A stretch of DNA of 64,000 nucleotides, taken from assembly GCA_016927755.1 (NCBI GenBank), contig JAFGLZ010000199.1:29931-93930 (forward strand). Direction: 5' to 3'. The stretch is from Phycisphaerae bacterium (GTDB lineage: Bacteria > Planctomycetota > Phycisphaerae > UBA1845 > JAFGLZ01). Both the position numbers and the translations under genes were made by a program. Below, piece by piece: positions 17,914 to 26,944 of this stretch (the stretch's first letter is position 1; each line of letters begins with the position of its first letter). Below the pieces are notes generated by a model that saw nothing but the letters and a program-made list of their open reading frames with translations, had not been told where the DNA came from and searched no databases.

Positions 17914-18474
17914 TCACATATCAGCACGGAGAGGGGTCCATCGAGGCAAAAGGACCTCGTCAAATAGCTTTTCATCATTAAAAATCTTACCAAGCTCCGC
18001 TTTTATTTGGCGTCGCATGGTCACCAGCCCAGGTTCGTCGAGTTCCTGGGGGTTGGCGCTGCGGATGAGGAAACTGAGGCGGTCCTCGATAGAGTTCTCC
18101 CTGGCTTTGAGCTGCTCGGTTATCTCGGCCTTGAACTCGTCGGTTGTCTTACCCTCGGGCACAATGATCGTAGCGGCCACCTCGATGTCATAGAGATAAT
18201 TCTTGCCGGTCTTTCGGTTGGGTACCTTGAGCTTGGCGATCGGCACCTCAGGCCGCTCGGAAATCTTCTTCTGCGCCTTATCCACCAACCCCTCTTCGGC
18301 AGTGGCTTGCTCGGGCCCCGCGCCGAACATCTTCATGCCGACGTAGAGCCCGACGCCCTCCAGAAGCATGACTCCCGCCAAAATGCCGCCCAGCACCATG
18401 TTTCGTTTGCCGCCTCCGCCCTGTCCGCCATCGGCGGCTTCCTTGGACGCTGCTTGTACCGGTTCGTCAGCCAT
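17914..18474 (-). CDS. fliL: Flagellar basal-body associated protein FliL
   Basis: FliL, 186 residues, has a short cytoplasmic Gly/Lys-rich N-terminus, one membrane span (MVLGGILAGVMLLEGVGLYV) and a periplasmic domain. It surrounds the stator and affects MotA/MotB function in other bacteria. The C-terminal domain has the family pattern of paired strands with RLSFLIRSA and a helix ending in KIFNDEKLFDEVLLP. motB ends 3 bases upstream of its start and fliN begins 87 bases downstream. Assignment rests on topology, size and position as well as weak motifs. Confidence 0.85.
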   Translation of the reverse strand: MADEPVQAASKEAADGGQGGGGKRNMVLGGILAGVMLLEGVGLYVGMKMFGAGPEQATAEEGLVDKAQKKISERPEVPIAKLKVPNRKTGKNYLYDIEVAATIIVPEGKTTDEFKAEITEQLKARENSIEDRLSFLIRSANPQELDEPGLVTMRRQIKAELGKIFNDEKLFDEVLLPRWTPLRADM

Positions 18475-18477
18475 CTC

Positions 18478-19242
18478 TTACTGCTCCCCTTGTACCGACG
18501 CATCGCCCACCAAGTCGCTGACCAGGGCCTCGGTTACGAGGACCTCGACGCGACGATTGCGGGCATGATGCTTCTCGTCATACGCCTGTGTTCGAATAGG
18601 TTCCCGACTGCCGCATGCGACCAACCGAATCCGCTCAGGTCTTACGCCGCTCTTTATCAGTAGGTCCGCGATGGCCTTGGCCCTTGCATAGCTTAGATCC
18701 ATGTGATCCTTGAAGGCCGAGGTCTTGGGTAGCGGCTCCAGCGACGTGTGCCCGCGGACCTCGATCTTGGTCGTGTGTCCCCTGATGTCGCGAGCGAGCT
18801 TGTCCATGACTTGGACCGTCTCCTTTCGCGGGGTGGCGCTGCCGCAGTCGAATTCCAGGACGCCACCCGTGATCCTCAATCCTTCCCGAACCTGCTCGAC
18901 GCGATACTCTCTTCCCTCCAGCCCCTCCTCATCAGTGTCCCCGATGCTCTTGATTCGGTTGGGGATGATGATCGACTCGAGTCGCCGCATCATGCTGTTC
19001 TGGCTCGGTTCGAGCGTGGGGATCTGGCCGTAGCTGTCCTCGAACCCCAACGCCTCCTGGATGCTCTTGATGGCCTCGATGAACTGCTGTTTGTTGATCG
19101 TGCTCATCGAGACCAGCATGATGAAGAAGCACAGCAGCAGCCCCATCATGTCGCCATACGTGACCATCCATTCGGGTGCGCCTCCGCCGGCCTTTTCCTT
19201 CTTCTTCACCATGCCCATGGCCTGCGATCTCCGATCAGGCAT
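18478..19242 (-). CDS. motB: Flagellar stator protein MotB
   Basis: MotB, 254 residues, has a basic N-terminus, one membrane span with the proton-accepting Asp (WMVTYGDMMGLLLCFF, Asp31), a plug/linker, and a C-terminal OmpA-like peptidoglycan-binding domain (IEVRGHTSLEP, LSYARAKAIADLLIKSGV, RIRLVACGSREPI, NRRVEVLV). The start overlaps the motA stop by 8 bases. An internal ATG at 19218 with GGAG upstream is an alternative that would remove the overlap. The OmpA core residues are intact, so it should anchor to peptidoglycan, consistent with the MltA enzyme found here. Confidence 0.94.
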   Translation of the reverse strand: MPDRRSQAMGMVKKKEKAGGGAPEWMVTYGDMMGLLLCFFIMLVSMSTINKQQFIEAIKSIQEALGFEDSYGQIPTLEPSQNSMMRRLESIIIPNRIKSIGDTDEEGLEGREYRVEQVREGLRITGGVLEFDCGSATPRKETVQVMDKLARDIRGHTTKIEVRGHTSLEPLPKTSAFKDHMDLSYARAKAIADLLIKSGVRPERIRLVACGSREPIRTQAYDEKHHARNRRVEVLVTEALVSDLVGDASVQGEQ

Positions 19243-20005
19243 CGCCGTCGGCGCTCTTTCGGAGCGCCGGGGGCAGGAACGTCTTGAGCTTCTGCTCGAC
19301 GATCCGGGGGTTGTCGCCAGACTGAATGCTCATCACGCCCCGGATGATGATGGCCTTGTTCAGCATTTCCTCCTGGCTTCGGTTGCCGAGCTTGTCGGCC
19401 AACGGCAGCGCCACCAAGTTGGCCATCAGAGCGCCGTAGAGCGTCGTCAGCAGCGCGACAGCCATGCCCGGACCGATCTTGCTGGGATCGTCCATGTTCT
19501 GCAGCATCGCGACCAATCCGATCAGCGTTCCGATCATGCCGAAGGCCGGCGCGTACTTGCCGACTCCGTCGAGCAGCGCCTTGCCGCTGGAGTGTCGCTC
19601 GGCAAGGGTCTCGACCTCGCTGGTCATAATCTGCTCGATGAGCTCGGGGTCGGTGCCGTCGACGGCCATCTGGATGCCTTGGACGACGAAGTCGTCCTCG
19701 ATGTCCTTCGTTGCGTTCTCGAGGGAAAGGATCCCATCTCGTCGAGCCACCTCGGCGTAGCCGACGAGGTCCTCGATCAGCTTCTTCGGGTCCGAGGCCC
19801 TGGTGAAGAAGGCGTTCTTGACGACCTTGGCCACGCCGAAGAAGTCCTTGAGCGGATTGCTGATCAGCGAGGTCGCGACTGATCCTCCGACAACGATCGC
19901 CACCGACCCGCTATCGATGAAGTAGCTAATATCGCTGCCGCTCATGATGGCCCATAGGATCAGGCCGCTTCCCGCGAACAGTCCTATCAGTGTCGCGATG
20001 TCCAT
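19235..20005 (-). CDS. motA: Flagellar stator protein MotA
   Basis: MotA, 256 residues, has four spans. N-terminal spans (IGLFAGSGLILWAIM, SVAIVVGGSVATSLIS) precede a large cytoplasmic loop with conserved charged residues (RRDGILSLENATKDIEDDFV), then the C-terminal pair (GMIGTLIGLVAMLQNM, MAVALLTTLYGALMANLVALP). It forms the ion channel with MotB and transmits torque to FliG. Length and order are those of proton- or sodium-driven MotA/PomA; the ion is not decided here. It overlaps motB, so the two are co-translated. Confidence 0.95.
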   Translation of the reverse strand: MDIATLIGLFAGSGLILWAIMSGSDISYFIDSGSVAIVVGGSVATSLISNPLKDFFGVAKVVKNAFFTRASDPKKLIEDLVGYAEVARRDGILSLENATKDIEDDFVVQGIQMAVDGTDPELIEQIMTSEVETLAERHSSGKALLDGVGKYAPAFGMIGTLIGLVAMLQNMDDPSKIGPGMAVALLTTLYGALMANLVALPLADKLGNRSQEEMLNKAIIIRGVMSIQSGDNPRIVEQKLKTFLPPALRKSADGDA

Positions 20006-20151
20006 CGCTGGATCCTATCCTTTCACGTCACGCCGGGATGCGCGCTATCCGGCTTAATGCTTTCATCGGTCGGGACCGGCCAGGAGTTCAGCTTCCGCCC
20101 GTGCCGGGGGGGGCCTCCGCCCCGCGATTCGCCTGCCGCCATCCCGGACGG

Positions 20152-20346
20152 TCAGACGTGCGCGAACGCCCGAAGCCGACGTCCATACTCGATCGCCTTG
20201 TCCACCACGTCCTCCACGCTCTCCTTGACCACGAGATGATCCCCGTTGATCAGGGTCAACATCGTGTCCGGGGTCCGTTCCACGGTCTTGATCAGCTCGG
20301 CGTTGACGACCACCTTATGGTCGTTCAGTCGAGTCAACGTAATCAT
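20152..20346 (-). CDS. flbD: FlbD-family flagellar protein
   Basis: The 64-residue product matches the short FlbD family found beside flgE and motA in many Gram-positives and spirochaetes: MITLTRLNDHKVVVNAELI, then a TPDTMLTLINGDHLVVKES core. It is unrelated to the Caulobacter sigma54 activator also called FlbD. Its molecular role is not settled. It lies between flgE and motA (about 150 bases from motA), a typical location. Confidence 0.85.
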   Translation of the reverse strand: MITLTRLNDHKVVVNAELIKTVERTPDTMLTLINGDHLVVKESVEDVVDKAIEYGRRLRAFAHV

Positions 20347-20553
20347 GATCCGGCTCCCCGGGCTATTGGCCGTTTCGCGTCGACGGCACGATCAGCCGAC
20401 GGCCGCAGGCGAACGCCCCATAACGCCGCATTGACGCGACATCCGGTGCCGTTCGCCTGTCAGCCATCGGATCGTCTCACGCCTGCCCGCCAAGCCTTCA
20501 TCCGCCCGGTACGGCGGGACCAAACCAACTTCAACCGATTAACCCCACGGCGC

Positions 20554-22374
20554 TTAGCGCACCATGGTCAGCAACTCTCGCATCAGCTCATCCGACGTGG
20601 AGATAATCCGCCCAGAGGCACTAAAGCCCGTGGAGGCGGTCACCAGCCCGATGAACTCCCGGGAGAGGTCGACATTACTCAACTCCAACGCACCGGACAT
20701 GATCCGCCCGGACCCCAGGGTCAGCGGGGCAGTGATGATCGCCACGCCACTATTGGGACCGAGGGCATAGGTGTTGTTGGTCTCTGCCACCAAGCCCTCG
20801 GGGTTGGAGAAATTGGCCAGGGCCACCTGCCCCAGCGTCCGCTGCAAGCCGTTGGTGAACGTGCCGATAATCGTCCCGTCGGCACTGACGCTGAAGTCCC
20901 TCAGCGTGCCGGCGGGGAACCCGTCCTGGGTCGTCATCACCAACACGGACTGGGTCGGATTCCCCGCACCGGCATTCGCGCCCGTGGTGAGGCACGTGAT
21001 GTCGGTGAAGTCGATGGTGATGCTCATCGGATCGGCCGCGCCCGTGTTGTCGCGATCGATCATGACGGAGGAATCTGGGGACTGCAGGTGCTGCCCCAGT
21101 TGATCGAACTGGATGGTCCCCTGCCCGATGAAACGGTCGGGGTCTGGGGCGAGGGCAGGACCGGCGCCGATCATCCGACCGGGACCCGTGTCCTCGGCCG
21201 ATTCGGCATACCAGCGCCATTCGACGCCGTCGCTGTTCTTGGTCTCCATGACGAGGGTCAAGTCGACTTCGACGGCCTTGCCCAACGAGTCGTAAGTGAT
21301 GAAGCTGGTGAAGATGCTCTCCCCGTCAGCAGCCTTCTGCTCCGAGAAAGAGAACGGCACACTCATCGTTCCGCCGCTGTCAACCTGGATCCCCGCGGCG
21401 CCGATCGTCAACCCGTTGTCCTCGCCGTGATTGCCGACGACATAGATGGTCCCCGCGGGGGGTTCACCGGCCGCGCCGGTGCTGACGTACCAGCCGGACC
21501 CCCGCAACGATGCGGGAATCGTGTCATCCAGAAGCGTTCCCGGAGCCGCAGCGTTCTGATTCAGGCCGAACACGCCGTCCAGCCAGGTCAGGTAGTCCTC
21601 CAGGGTTGTCGCGGCGCCGACGGTGAAGCTGGCCTCGGCTAAGTCGCGTCCGCCCTTCTTGGCCTCTCCGGTAATGGTCACGGTGTCTCCGACGGCGAAG
21701 ACAGCCGGGCCGATGGGCGGCCCCGTCTCGGCCACGTCCGTCAAGAGCGTGCCCAGCCCCGCGGCTGCTCCGGCCCCGAGATCCCAGAACTCCTGGGAGG
21801 TCAAGACGCTTCCCTGAGTGCCGACTGTGCCGCCGGCATCGATGTTTCCATCGAGCTTGGCGCTTTCGGTCGCGCTGGCGATGCTCATGGTGCCCACGGG
21901 GATTCGCAGATTCTGCAGCACCCCGGGGATGACGTTCCAATCCTCGTCCACGCCGAAGCCCTGCACGTAGAACCCGTCCTGCGAGACCAGGTAGTTGGCG
22001 CTGTTCAACATCATGGTCCCGTCTCGGGTGTACGCCTGCTTGTTGTCGGCCTTGGAGAGAATGAAGAACCCGTTTCCTTCGATGGCCAAGTCCGTGCTCA
22101 CGCCCGTCGTCTCGATAGACCCGGACGTGTGGACCCGCATAACCGAACCGAGCACGGACCCCAGACCGATCTGGACGGGGTTGCTGCCCCCTTCAGCGCT
22201 GTTGGGCGGCGAGCCCGCGCTGTAGGTCATGGCGAACTGGTTCTGAAAGGTGCTACGACTGGCCTTGTAGGCCGTCGTGTTCATGTTCGCCACGTTATTG
22301 CCGATCGTGTCGATTCGGAATTGATTGCTGTTCAGGCCCGTCAGACCCGTAAACAGCGATGAAGTCAAACCCAT
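20554..22374 (-). CDS. flgE: Flagellar hook protein FlgE
   Basis: FlgE, 606 residues, forms the flexible hook. The N-terminal rod-type segment (LFTGLTGLNSNQFRIDTIGNNVANMNTTAYK) and the C-terminal helix (SNVDLSREFIGLVTASTGFSA) are the conserved D0 parts. The middle is a long Gly/Thr-rich variable region, with a FlgE_D2-like part about residues 330-470. At 606 residues it is longer than E. coli FlgE (402). The start is near no strong promoter motif; it follows the flagellar operon protein gene by about 104 bases. Confidence 0.95.
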   Translation of the reverse strand: MGLTSSLFTGLTGLNSNQFRIDTIGNNVANMNTTAYKASRSTFQNQFAMTYSAGSPPNSAEGGSNPVQIGLGSVLGSVMRVHTSGSIETTGVSTDLAIEGNGFFILSKADNKQAYTRDGTMMLNSANYLVSQDGFYVQGFGVDEDWNVIPGVLQNLRIPVGTMSIASATESAKLDGNIDAGGTVGTQGSVLTSQEFWDLGAGAAAGLGTLLTDVAETGPPIGPAVFAVGDTVTITGEAKKGGRDLAEASFTVGAATTLEDYLTWLDGVFGLNQNAAAPGTLLDDTIPASLRGSGWYVSTGAAGEPPAGTIYVVGNHGEDNGLTIGAAGIQVDSGGTMSVPFSFSEQKAADGESIFTSFITYDSLGKAVEVDLTLVMETKNSDGVEWRWYAESAEDTGPGRMIGAGPALAPDPDRFIGQGTIQFDQLGQHLQSPDSSVMIDRDNTGAADPMSITIDFTDITCLTTGANAGAGNPTQSVLVMTTQDGFPAGTLRDFSVSADGTIIGTFTNGLQRTLGQVALANFSNPEGLVAETNNTYALGPNSGVAIITAPLTLGSGRIMSGALELSNVDLSREFIGLVTASTGFSASGRIISTSDELMRELLTMVR

Positions 22375-22478
22375 TGGTATTGAACTCCGATCCTATAGGG
22401 CCGAGTCAGTCGTTCGTCGGCCCTCGGAGTCTCCCCATCGGCCTCCGGCCCACGGGGTCCAACTCCCTTGTGTACGCG

Positions 22479-22868
22479 TTACTGGGTCGAGACGAACACG
22501 GTTGCATCGATGTTCGTGACGATCCCGTTTTGCATCCGCGACGGATCCAATGCCGTCACCACCGTCCGATTGGGGACGTTGACGACCAACGCCATGTCGT
22601 CCATCAGCAAGAGCGAGTCGCGGGCGCCCCGTGCGGCCGCCTGATCGGTGGCCCTGGCGATCCCCGCAAGCTGACTCTGATTGAGCTGAAGGTTGCGGCT
22701 GGCCAATCGCTTCTGGGCGTGCGCGCTGAAGCGCACCTCCTTGGCATTGGCCAGTTCACGCGCGAAGTCGGCGCTAGCGGATGAGGCAGCCGGTCTGACC
22801 GAGGACGCTCCCGCCTCGGGTTTCAGGCAGACCGCCAATCCTAATCTCACTGCAGCCGCCGTTTCCAT
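22479..22868 (-). CDS. Flagellar operon protein (TIGR02530-like)
   Basis: The product has 129 residues with the conserved pattern of the small flagellar operon proteins found between flgD and flgE: VRFSAHAQKRLASRNLQL, then MDDMALVVNVPNRTVVTALD and a C-terminal VTNIDATVFVS. No enzyme motif is present. It is cytoplasmic by composition; its role in hook assembly is not known. It lies 4 bases after flgD, so it is in the same operon. Confidence 0.8.
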   Translation of the reverse strand: METAAAVRLGLAVCLKPEAGASSVRPAASSASADFARELANAKEVRFSAHAQKRLASRNLQLNQSQLAGIARATDQAAARGARDSLLLMDDMALVVNVPNRTVVTALDPSRMQNGIVTNIDATVFVSTQ

Positions 22869-22872
22869 TGGC

Positions 22873-23466
22873 TTACCCCAACGTAACCCCGAGGTTCAGA
22901 CCATTGGTGTTCTGAAGTCCGAACGAAGCGAGACTTCCAAGCGGATTCGCGTTGCTCGTCCCACTCTTGGAACGGGCTTGCTGAATGAGCTTGCTGGCGA
23001 GGCTTGCCTCGGTTTCATCTCCGTCCACGGGGATCTCGGCCTGTACAGCGGTCATCTTCTCCAAGGGCAACTGCGCTCCCGTATCGAGCTCGAGGATCGC
23101 CTTGCCCTTCTCGGTGAAGCGTACGCCGGTGACCACGCCCTCCAACGTCGTCTCGTCTCCGTCGCCATCCTCGACCACACCCGAAACATACTTGCCGATC
23201 AGCCCCGCGGCGCCGGCGAAGCGCTGCTCGTTGGTCATCTGCTGTAGGGCCTGCGTGAGGGTGTAGTTCATCTCCATGTCCCGGATAGCGGACATTTGCG
23301 TGACCATGGCCTCGTTGCTCATGGGGTTCATGGGGTCCTGCTGCTGCAGTTGGGCGATGAGGATCTTCATGAAATCCTCGCCATCCAACGACGACATGCC
23401 GCCGGTCGTCCCGGTAGTGGACGACGTCGTACTCGCCGTGGATCCGACACCTGCAACGTCCGACAC
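22873..23466 (-). CDS. flgD: Flagellar hook capping protein FlgD
   Basis: FlgD, 197 residues, is the scaffold that caps the growing hook. The N-terminal part carries the defining motif (EDFMKILIAQLQQQDPMNPM and VTQMSAIRDMEMNYTL). The C-terminal part has a strand pattern like the FlgD hybrid domains but is short. It is preceded by fliK and followed by the flagellar operon protein gene. Confidence 0.92.
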   Translation of the reverse strand: MSDVAGVGSTASTTSSTTGTTGGMSSLDGEDFMKILIAQLQQQDPMNPMSNEAMVTQMSAIRDMEMNYTLTQALQQMTNEQRFAGAAGLIGKYVSGVVEDGDGDETTLEGVVTGVRFTEKGKAILELDTGAQLPLEKMTAVQAEIPVDGDETEASLASKLIQQARSKSGTSNANPLGSLASFGLQNTNGLNLGVTLG

Positions 23467-23526
23467 CAGATACTCCTTGCACGCATTGCGTGCTTAGAGC
23501 GGGATCTCCGTCCCGGGCGACCCGTT

Positions 23527-25755
23527 CTAGGCCACCAGGTCCAGCCATGACTCCGCCATGGACGCTGAACGATCACCTCCGCTTGCCTGTCCGGCATCCG
23601 CGGCTGACGTCTCGGACTCCGCCGAGGCATCTTCCCGCGAATCGGACGTGGAAGCGGGAACCTCTTCTCCCTGGGCAGGCCCATCGTGACGACCGGACCG
23701 TCCTGGCTGATCGCCCGCCTGCCCGGGAGCTTCCTGACCGTGTTGCTGATTGCCGTGCTGCGACGGCTGTTGGTGTTGCTGCTGCTCGCGCGTCTGCGGC
23801 GTCTCGGACACCGCGTCGCGGATCTGCACGCTGGCTCGCTCCACGTGGATGCCGTGCTGCTGCAGGGCATCGCGAAGCTCGTTCAAGCGAGAGCTGAGCA
23901 GGTTTCGACCGGCAGCCGTCTCCGTCTCGACCTGGAGGACCAGGACGTCGCTCCTCATGCGAATGTCGATGCGAACTCTCCCCAACTCCGGCGGATCCAA
24001 CTGGATGCGAACTTGCGACTCGCGATCTCCGATATGAGCGCGCAACACCCGCGCGAGTCGATCGATGCTGTCCTGCATCGCGGTACCGTCGGCCTGCCGG
24101 GGCGTGTCGGTTCTGGTCAGGCTGACGGCTTGCTCGGCGCGTCCGTCAGCGGCCGGCGCTCCCACGGCCGGCGTCGGTGAAGGCGTCTGGGACATGCCAT
24201 CGGAAACCGGCGTCGTGATCGTTTGCGTGGACGTCCCACCCGACGACGGAACCGAGTTCTGCGACGTCGAGACCATCTCGCTGCGCGTCGACGTCGCGTC
24301 ACCTCTCGTCCGCGGTTCGGCGATGAACCTTGCGATCTGCCGAGTCGCTTCGGCCGCCAATGCCTGGTTGCGGTGATTTCCATTCGGATCCTGTGAGGCG
24401 GCCGACGATACCTCGGCACGGTCGGGCCCCGTCCAGATCCGTGTGATGAAGCCTTTGCCGGACGCGCTCGATCCGCTCTGGTCGGTCTGGGGCTTCTGGT
24501 CGGAGGCGGTGTCTCCGCCTTCGGACTTCGCCCTGACCTTGACCTCACCAGGAGTCAACTCCGGCTCAGCAAACCGAGCCTGAGCAGACGCGATCCGGTT
24601 ATCGATCTGCGGGGTTCGGTCCGGGGTCGCCGTGCCGCCGTGCTCCTGTCCGTGGCCCTCGGTTTGGGGACGGCCGGAGGAAGAGCCGCTCTGGGAGTCC
24701 GCGCGGGCCACCGCCGCCGAAGATCGCTCGCCCTGCGGCGGGACCGCATCGGCCGTGGCCGGACGGGCCGCGTCGGTTCGCGTCTGCTCCGGCTTGGCGA
24801 CTCCCTCGGCGGCTGCCGGCTGCTGTTGAGCCTGCTGCAAAGGGGACTCCTGGATGGGTGTGGACCGATTGGTCTGGGAGGCAGCGGTCGAGTCGGGTGA
24901 CCCTCCGAGCGTGGCTTCCTGTCGCTGCGGCGCGGTCGACGGTTCCGTCTGAGGCTTGGTCGAGGCGTCGATCGGCGTGCCGGCACTCGCCGCGGGACTC
25001 TGCCCGGTGGTGTCAGCGTGTGCCGTCGCGGACGGCTGGGTCTGCCCCGCCGCTTCGGCGGTCGAGCCGGCGCCCATTGCCGCGACGGCCTGAGTCGTCT
25101 GCTGGACTACCTGAGCCACCACCTCCTGATTGCTCGTCGCGTTCTCATTCTGGCTCTCAGATCCCGACGCTACAGGCTCAGCCGGTGACTCTTCCGGTTG
25201 CGCAGATTGATCGGTCGGGCTTCCCGAATCCCGTCTCGGCTCGGGAGCGTCAGCTCCTGCCCCCCGGCCGTCATCGTCCGCCTGCTCGCGAGCGTCGTCC
25301 GCCATCTTCGACGAGCCGCCGTTATGTGGTTCGTCTTGAGCCGACGGTCGCCCGTTCTTGTCCTCCGCGATAGACCGATCGTCCGCGTCGCGCGTTCGCC
25401 CCGCGGCTTGCGCGTCGTCACGCAGGCTCTGGCGGTCGGGCTTTTCGCGCCGTTCGACTGAAGGCCGCTCGCGCTCTCTCGTTCGTTCGTCGGCACGGTC
25501 CGAGGCGGAGGCACGATCGTGCTGCACGTTCTCCAGCCTGGACTCGCCCCGTTGCTCCTCAGATGCTTCTGCGCGTTCCGTTGTCATCCGCGATGCAGAA
25601 GTCGCCTCCTCGGCAGGCCGCTTTGACTTCGTGCGGAGGTTCTCGAAGAGACGCATGAACTGATCGTCCGCGGTCTTGGACTCCGTGGCGTGGCGCGCGG
25701 CGTCGGAGAGGATGGTTTTGCTGTTGAGCAGATTGAGGGTTTGTATGTGTGACAT
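23527..25755 (-). CDS. fliK: Flagellar hook-length control protein FliK, very long
   Basis: The protein has 742 residues. About residues 30-540 are low-complexity and rich in Gln, Ala, Ser, Thr, Glu and Arg, consistent with an unfolded ruler. The FliK C-terminal domain follows (RIQLDPPELGRVRIDIRM, VLVLQVETETAAGRNLL, LRDALQQHGIHVERASVQI), and the end is again Gln/Gly/Asp-rich. FliK is exported, measures the hook and switches FlhB specificity. E. coli FliK is about 375 residues; the ruler here is roughly twice as long. It lies between the MotE-like gene and flgD, which is the standard place. Confidence 0.93.
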   Translation of the reverse strand: MSHIQTLNLLNSKTILSDAARHATESKTADDQFMRLFENLRTKSKRPAEEATSASRMTTERAEASEEQRGESRLENVQHDRASASDRADERTRERERPSVERREKPDRQSLRDDAQAAGRTRDADDRSIAEDKNGRPSAQDEPHNGGSSKMADDAREQADDDGRGAGADAPEPRRDSGSPTDQSAQPEESPAEPVASGSESQNENATSNQEVVAQVVQQTTQAVAAMGAGSTAEAAGQTQPSATAHADTTGQSPAASAGTPIDASTKPQTEPSTAPQRQEATLGGSPDSTAASQTNRSTPIQESPLQQAQQQPAAAEGVAKPEQTRTDAARPATADAVPPQGERSSAAVARADSQSGSSSGRPQTEGHGQEHGGTATPDRTPQIDNRIASAQARFAEPELTPGEVKVRAKSEGGDTASDQKPQTDQSGSSASGKGFITRIWTGPDRAEVSSAASQDPNGNHRNQALAAEATRQIARFIAEPRTRGDATSTRSEMVSTSQNSVPSSGGTSTQTITTPVSDGMSQTPSPTPAVGAPAADGRAEQAVSLTRTDTPRQADGTAMQDSIDRLARVLRAHIGDRESQVRIQLDPPELGRVRIDIRMRSDVLVLQVETETAAGRNLLSSRLNELRDALQQHGIHVERASVQIRDAVSETPQTREQQQHQQPSQHGNQQHGQEAPGQAGDQPGRSGRHDGPAQGEEVPASTSDSREDASAESETSAADAGQASGGDRSASMAESWLDLVA

Positions 25756-25772
25756 ACGCGTACACGACCTCC

Positions 25773-26429
25773 CTAACCGGCCGCCGGGGCCATTCTCTTG
25801 GCGCTATCCTCATCCTGATTGGCGATCTCTTGCAGCACTTGGACGGCCCAGGCCTTCTCGGTCTCTGTCTTACACGCCTCGATGATTCCAGCGGCCGTCC
25901 GCTTCTTCATTTTGAGCAGGAGATTCACCGCGTCGGGAATCTGTTTCTTCATGAGGACATCGCGGGCCTTCTTCTCGCTCAGTCCCTGGAGGATAGCCAA
26001 CTCAGCCTGCAGGCCGGTGGCCTCATCGGCCTGCCTAGCGGTCTTCCTCGCTTCCTCGAACTGGGCCTTCTCCTTATCGAGGTCCTCGAGGCGGCGGGTG
26101 ACCTTCAGCATCGCGGCATCGATGAGGGCCTTGCGATCCGCGGCCTCCCGAAGCAATCGCTCCCCCATAAGTCGCCGAATCTCTTCGGTTCGGCGCGTGT
26201 CGGCGATCTTCTCACCGGATGCCATGGCCAAGACGGGCTGGACCGTCGGTTGGCTGGTCGCGGTCCGGGCGGCGGGCTTGTCTTCCTCGCCTCGGATGAC
26301 GGTGGCGATCTTCTCGATCTTCTCGGCGTTGAGACCACCGGTGGAGGCCATATAAGCGCCGAGTCCGATGAGCACGAGCAGGTGCAGAATGGCCAGCAGC
26401 GCCAGGATGTGATAGATCTGTTTCAGCAT
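25773..26429 (-). CDS. MotE/YlxF-like flagellar protein (MgtE N-domain type)
   Basis: The protein has 218 residues with one N-terminal membrane span (IYHILALLAILHLLVLIGLG), a long charged coiled coil (about residues 80-150) and a C-terminal domain with the MgtE intracellular N-domain pattern (LQGLSEKKARDVLMKKQIP, AVNLLLKMKKRTAAGIIEA). YlxF in Bacillus lies between fliJ and fliK; MotE of rhizobia stabilises MotC. The position here is the same as ylxF. The exact role in this organism is unknown. fliJ ends 6 bases upstream. Confidence 0.78.
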   Translation of the reverse strand: MLKQIYHILALLAILHLLVLIGLGAYMASTGGLNAEKIEKIATVIRGEEDKPAARTATSQPTVQPVLAMASGEKIADTRRTEEIRRLMGERLLREAADRKALIDAAMLKVTRRLEDLDKEKAQFEEARKTARQADEATGLQAELAILQGLSEKKARDVLMKKQIPDAVNLLLKMKKRTAAGIIEACKTETEKAWAVQVLQEIANQDEDSAKRMAPAAG

Positions 26430-26435
26430 CGTCCA

Positions 26436-26900
26436 CTATCCCACTTGGGCCGCCTTCTGTCTGAGATACAAGGCGTTGCCGATCTCATCGTTCTCTCGGG
26501 CTTCGTCTCGGGTCAGCTCCTGGCGATATCGTTCTCGCTGTCGCTCCTCGAGCTTCTCCAGGATTCGAACCTGCTTCCTTGCCTCGGTCAGGATCGCCCG
26601 ATCTCCGGCCAGAGCCCTGTGCAATTCCGCCAGGCGGCCGTGGGCCATCAGGATTCCTTGATCCAGGTGAATCAGCCAATGGCGATGCCGCCTGGTCACC
26701 GTGATGTCGATCCGCCCGGCCGAATGCGACTGACGGAAGCCGGCGATTTCCTGGTCCATCTGTCGCTGGAGGGCGGCGGTCTCGTCCTGAACCGCGGCGA
26801 CCTGACGCAATCGCTCGGCGACGACGCGCTTGGCCGCATCCTCGCGCTGCTTGCGGATCTTCAGGACCGTCTCCAGCCTGAACTTGAAGCGTCTGGCCAC
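26436..26900 (-). CDS. fliJ: Flagellar export protein FliJ
   Basis: FliJ, 154 residues, is almost entirely a coiled coil: RFKFRLETVLKIRKQREDAA, QRQMDQEIAGFRQ, REQ/REL-rich C-terminal helix. It is the stalk-like subunit of the export ATPase complex, contacting FliI and FlhA. It lies directly between fliI and the MotE-like gene. Identity rests on the N-terminal FRLETVLKIR pattern, helical composition and position. Confidence 0.87.
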   Translation of the reverse strand: MARRFKFRLETVLKIRKQREDAAKRVVAERLRQVAAVQDETAALQRQMDQEIAGFRQSHSAGRIDITVTRRHRHWLIHLDQGILMAHGRLAELHRALAGDRAILTEARKQVRILEKLEERQRERYRQELTRDEARENDEIGNALYLRQKAAQVG

Positions 26901-26944
26901 GCTCGACGTACTCCTGGACTACCCTCTAGACGACTCCTGGCTGC

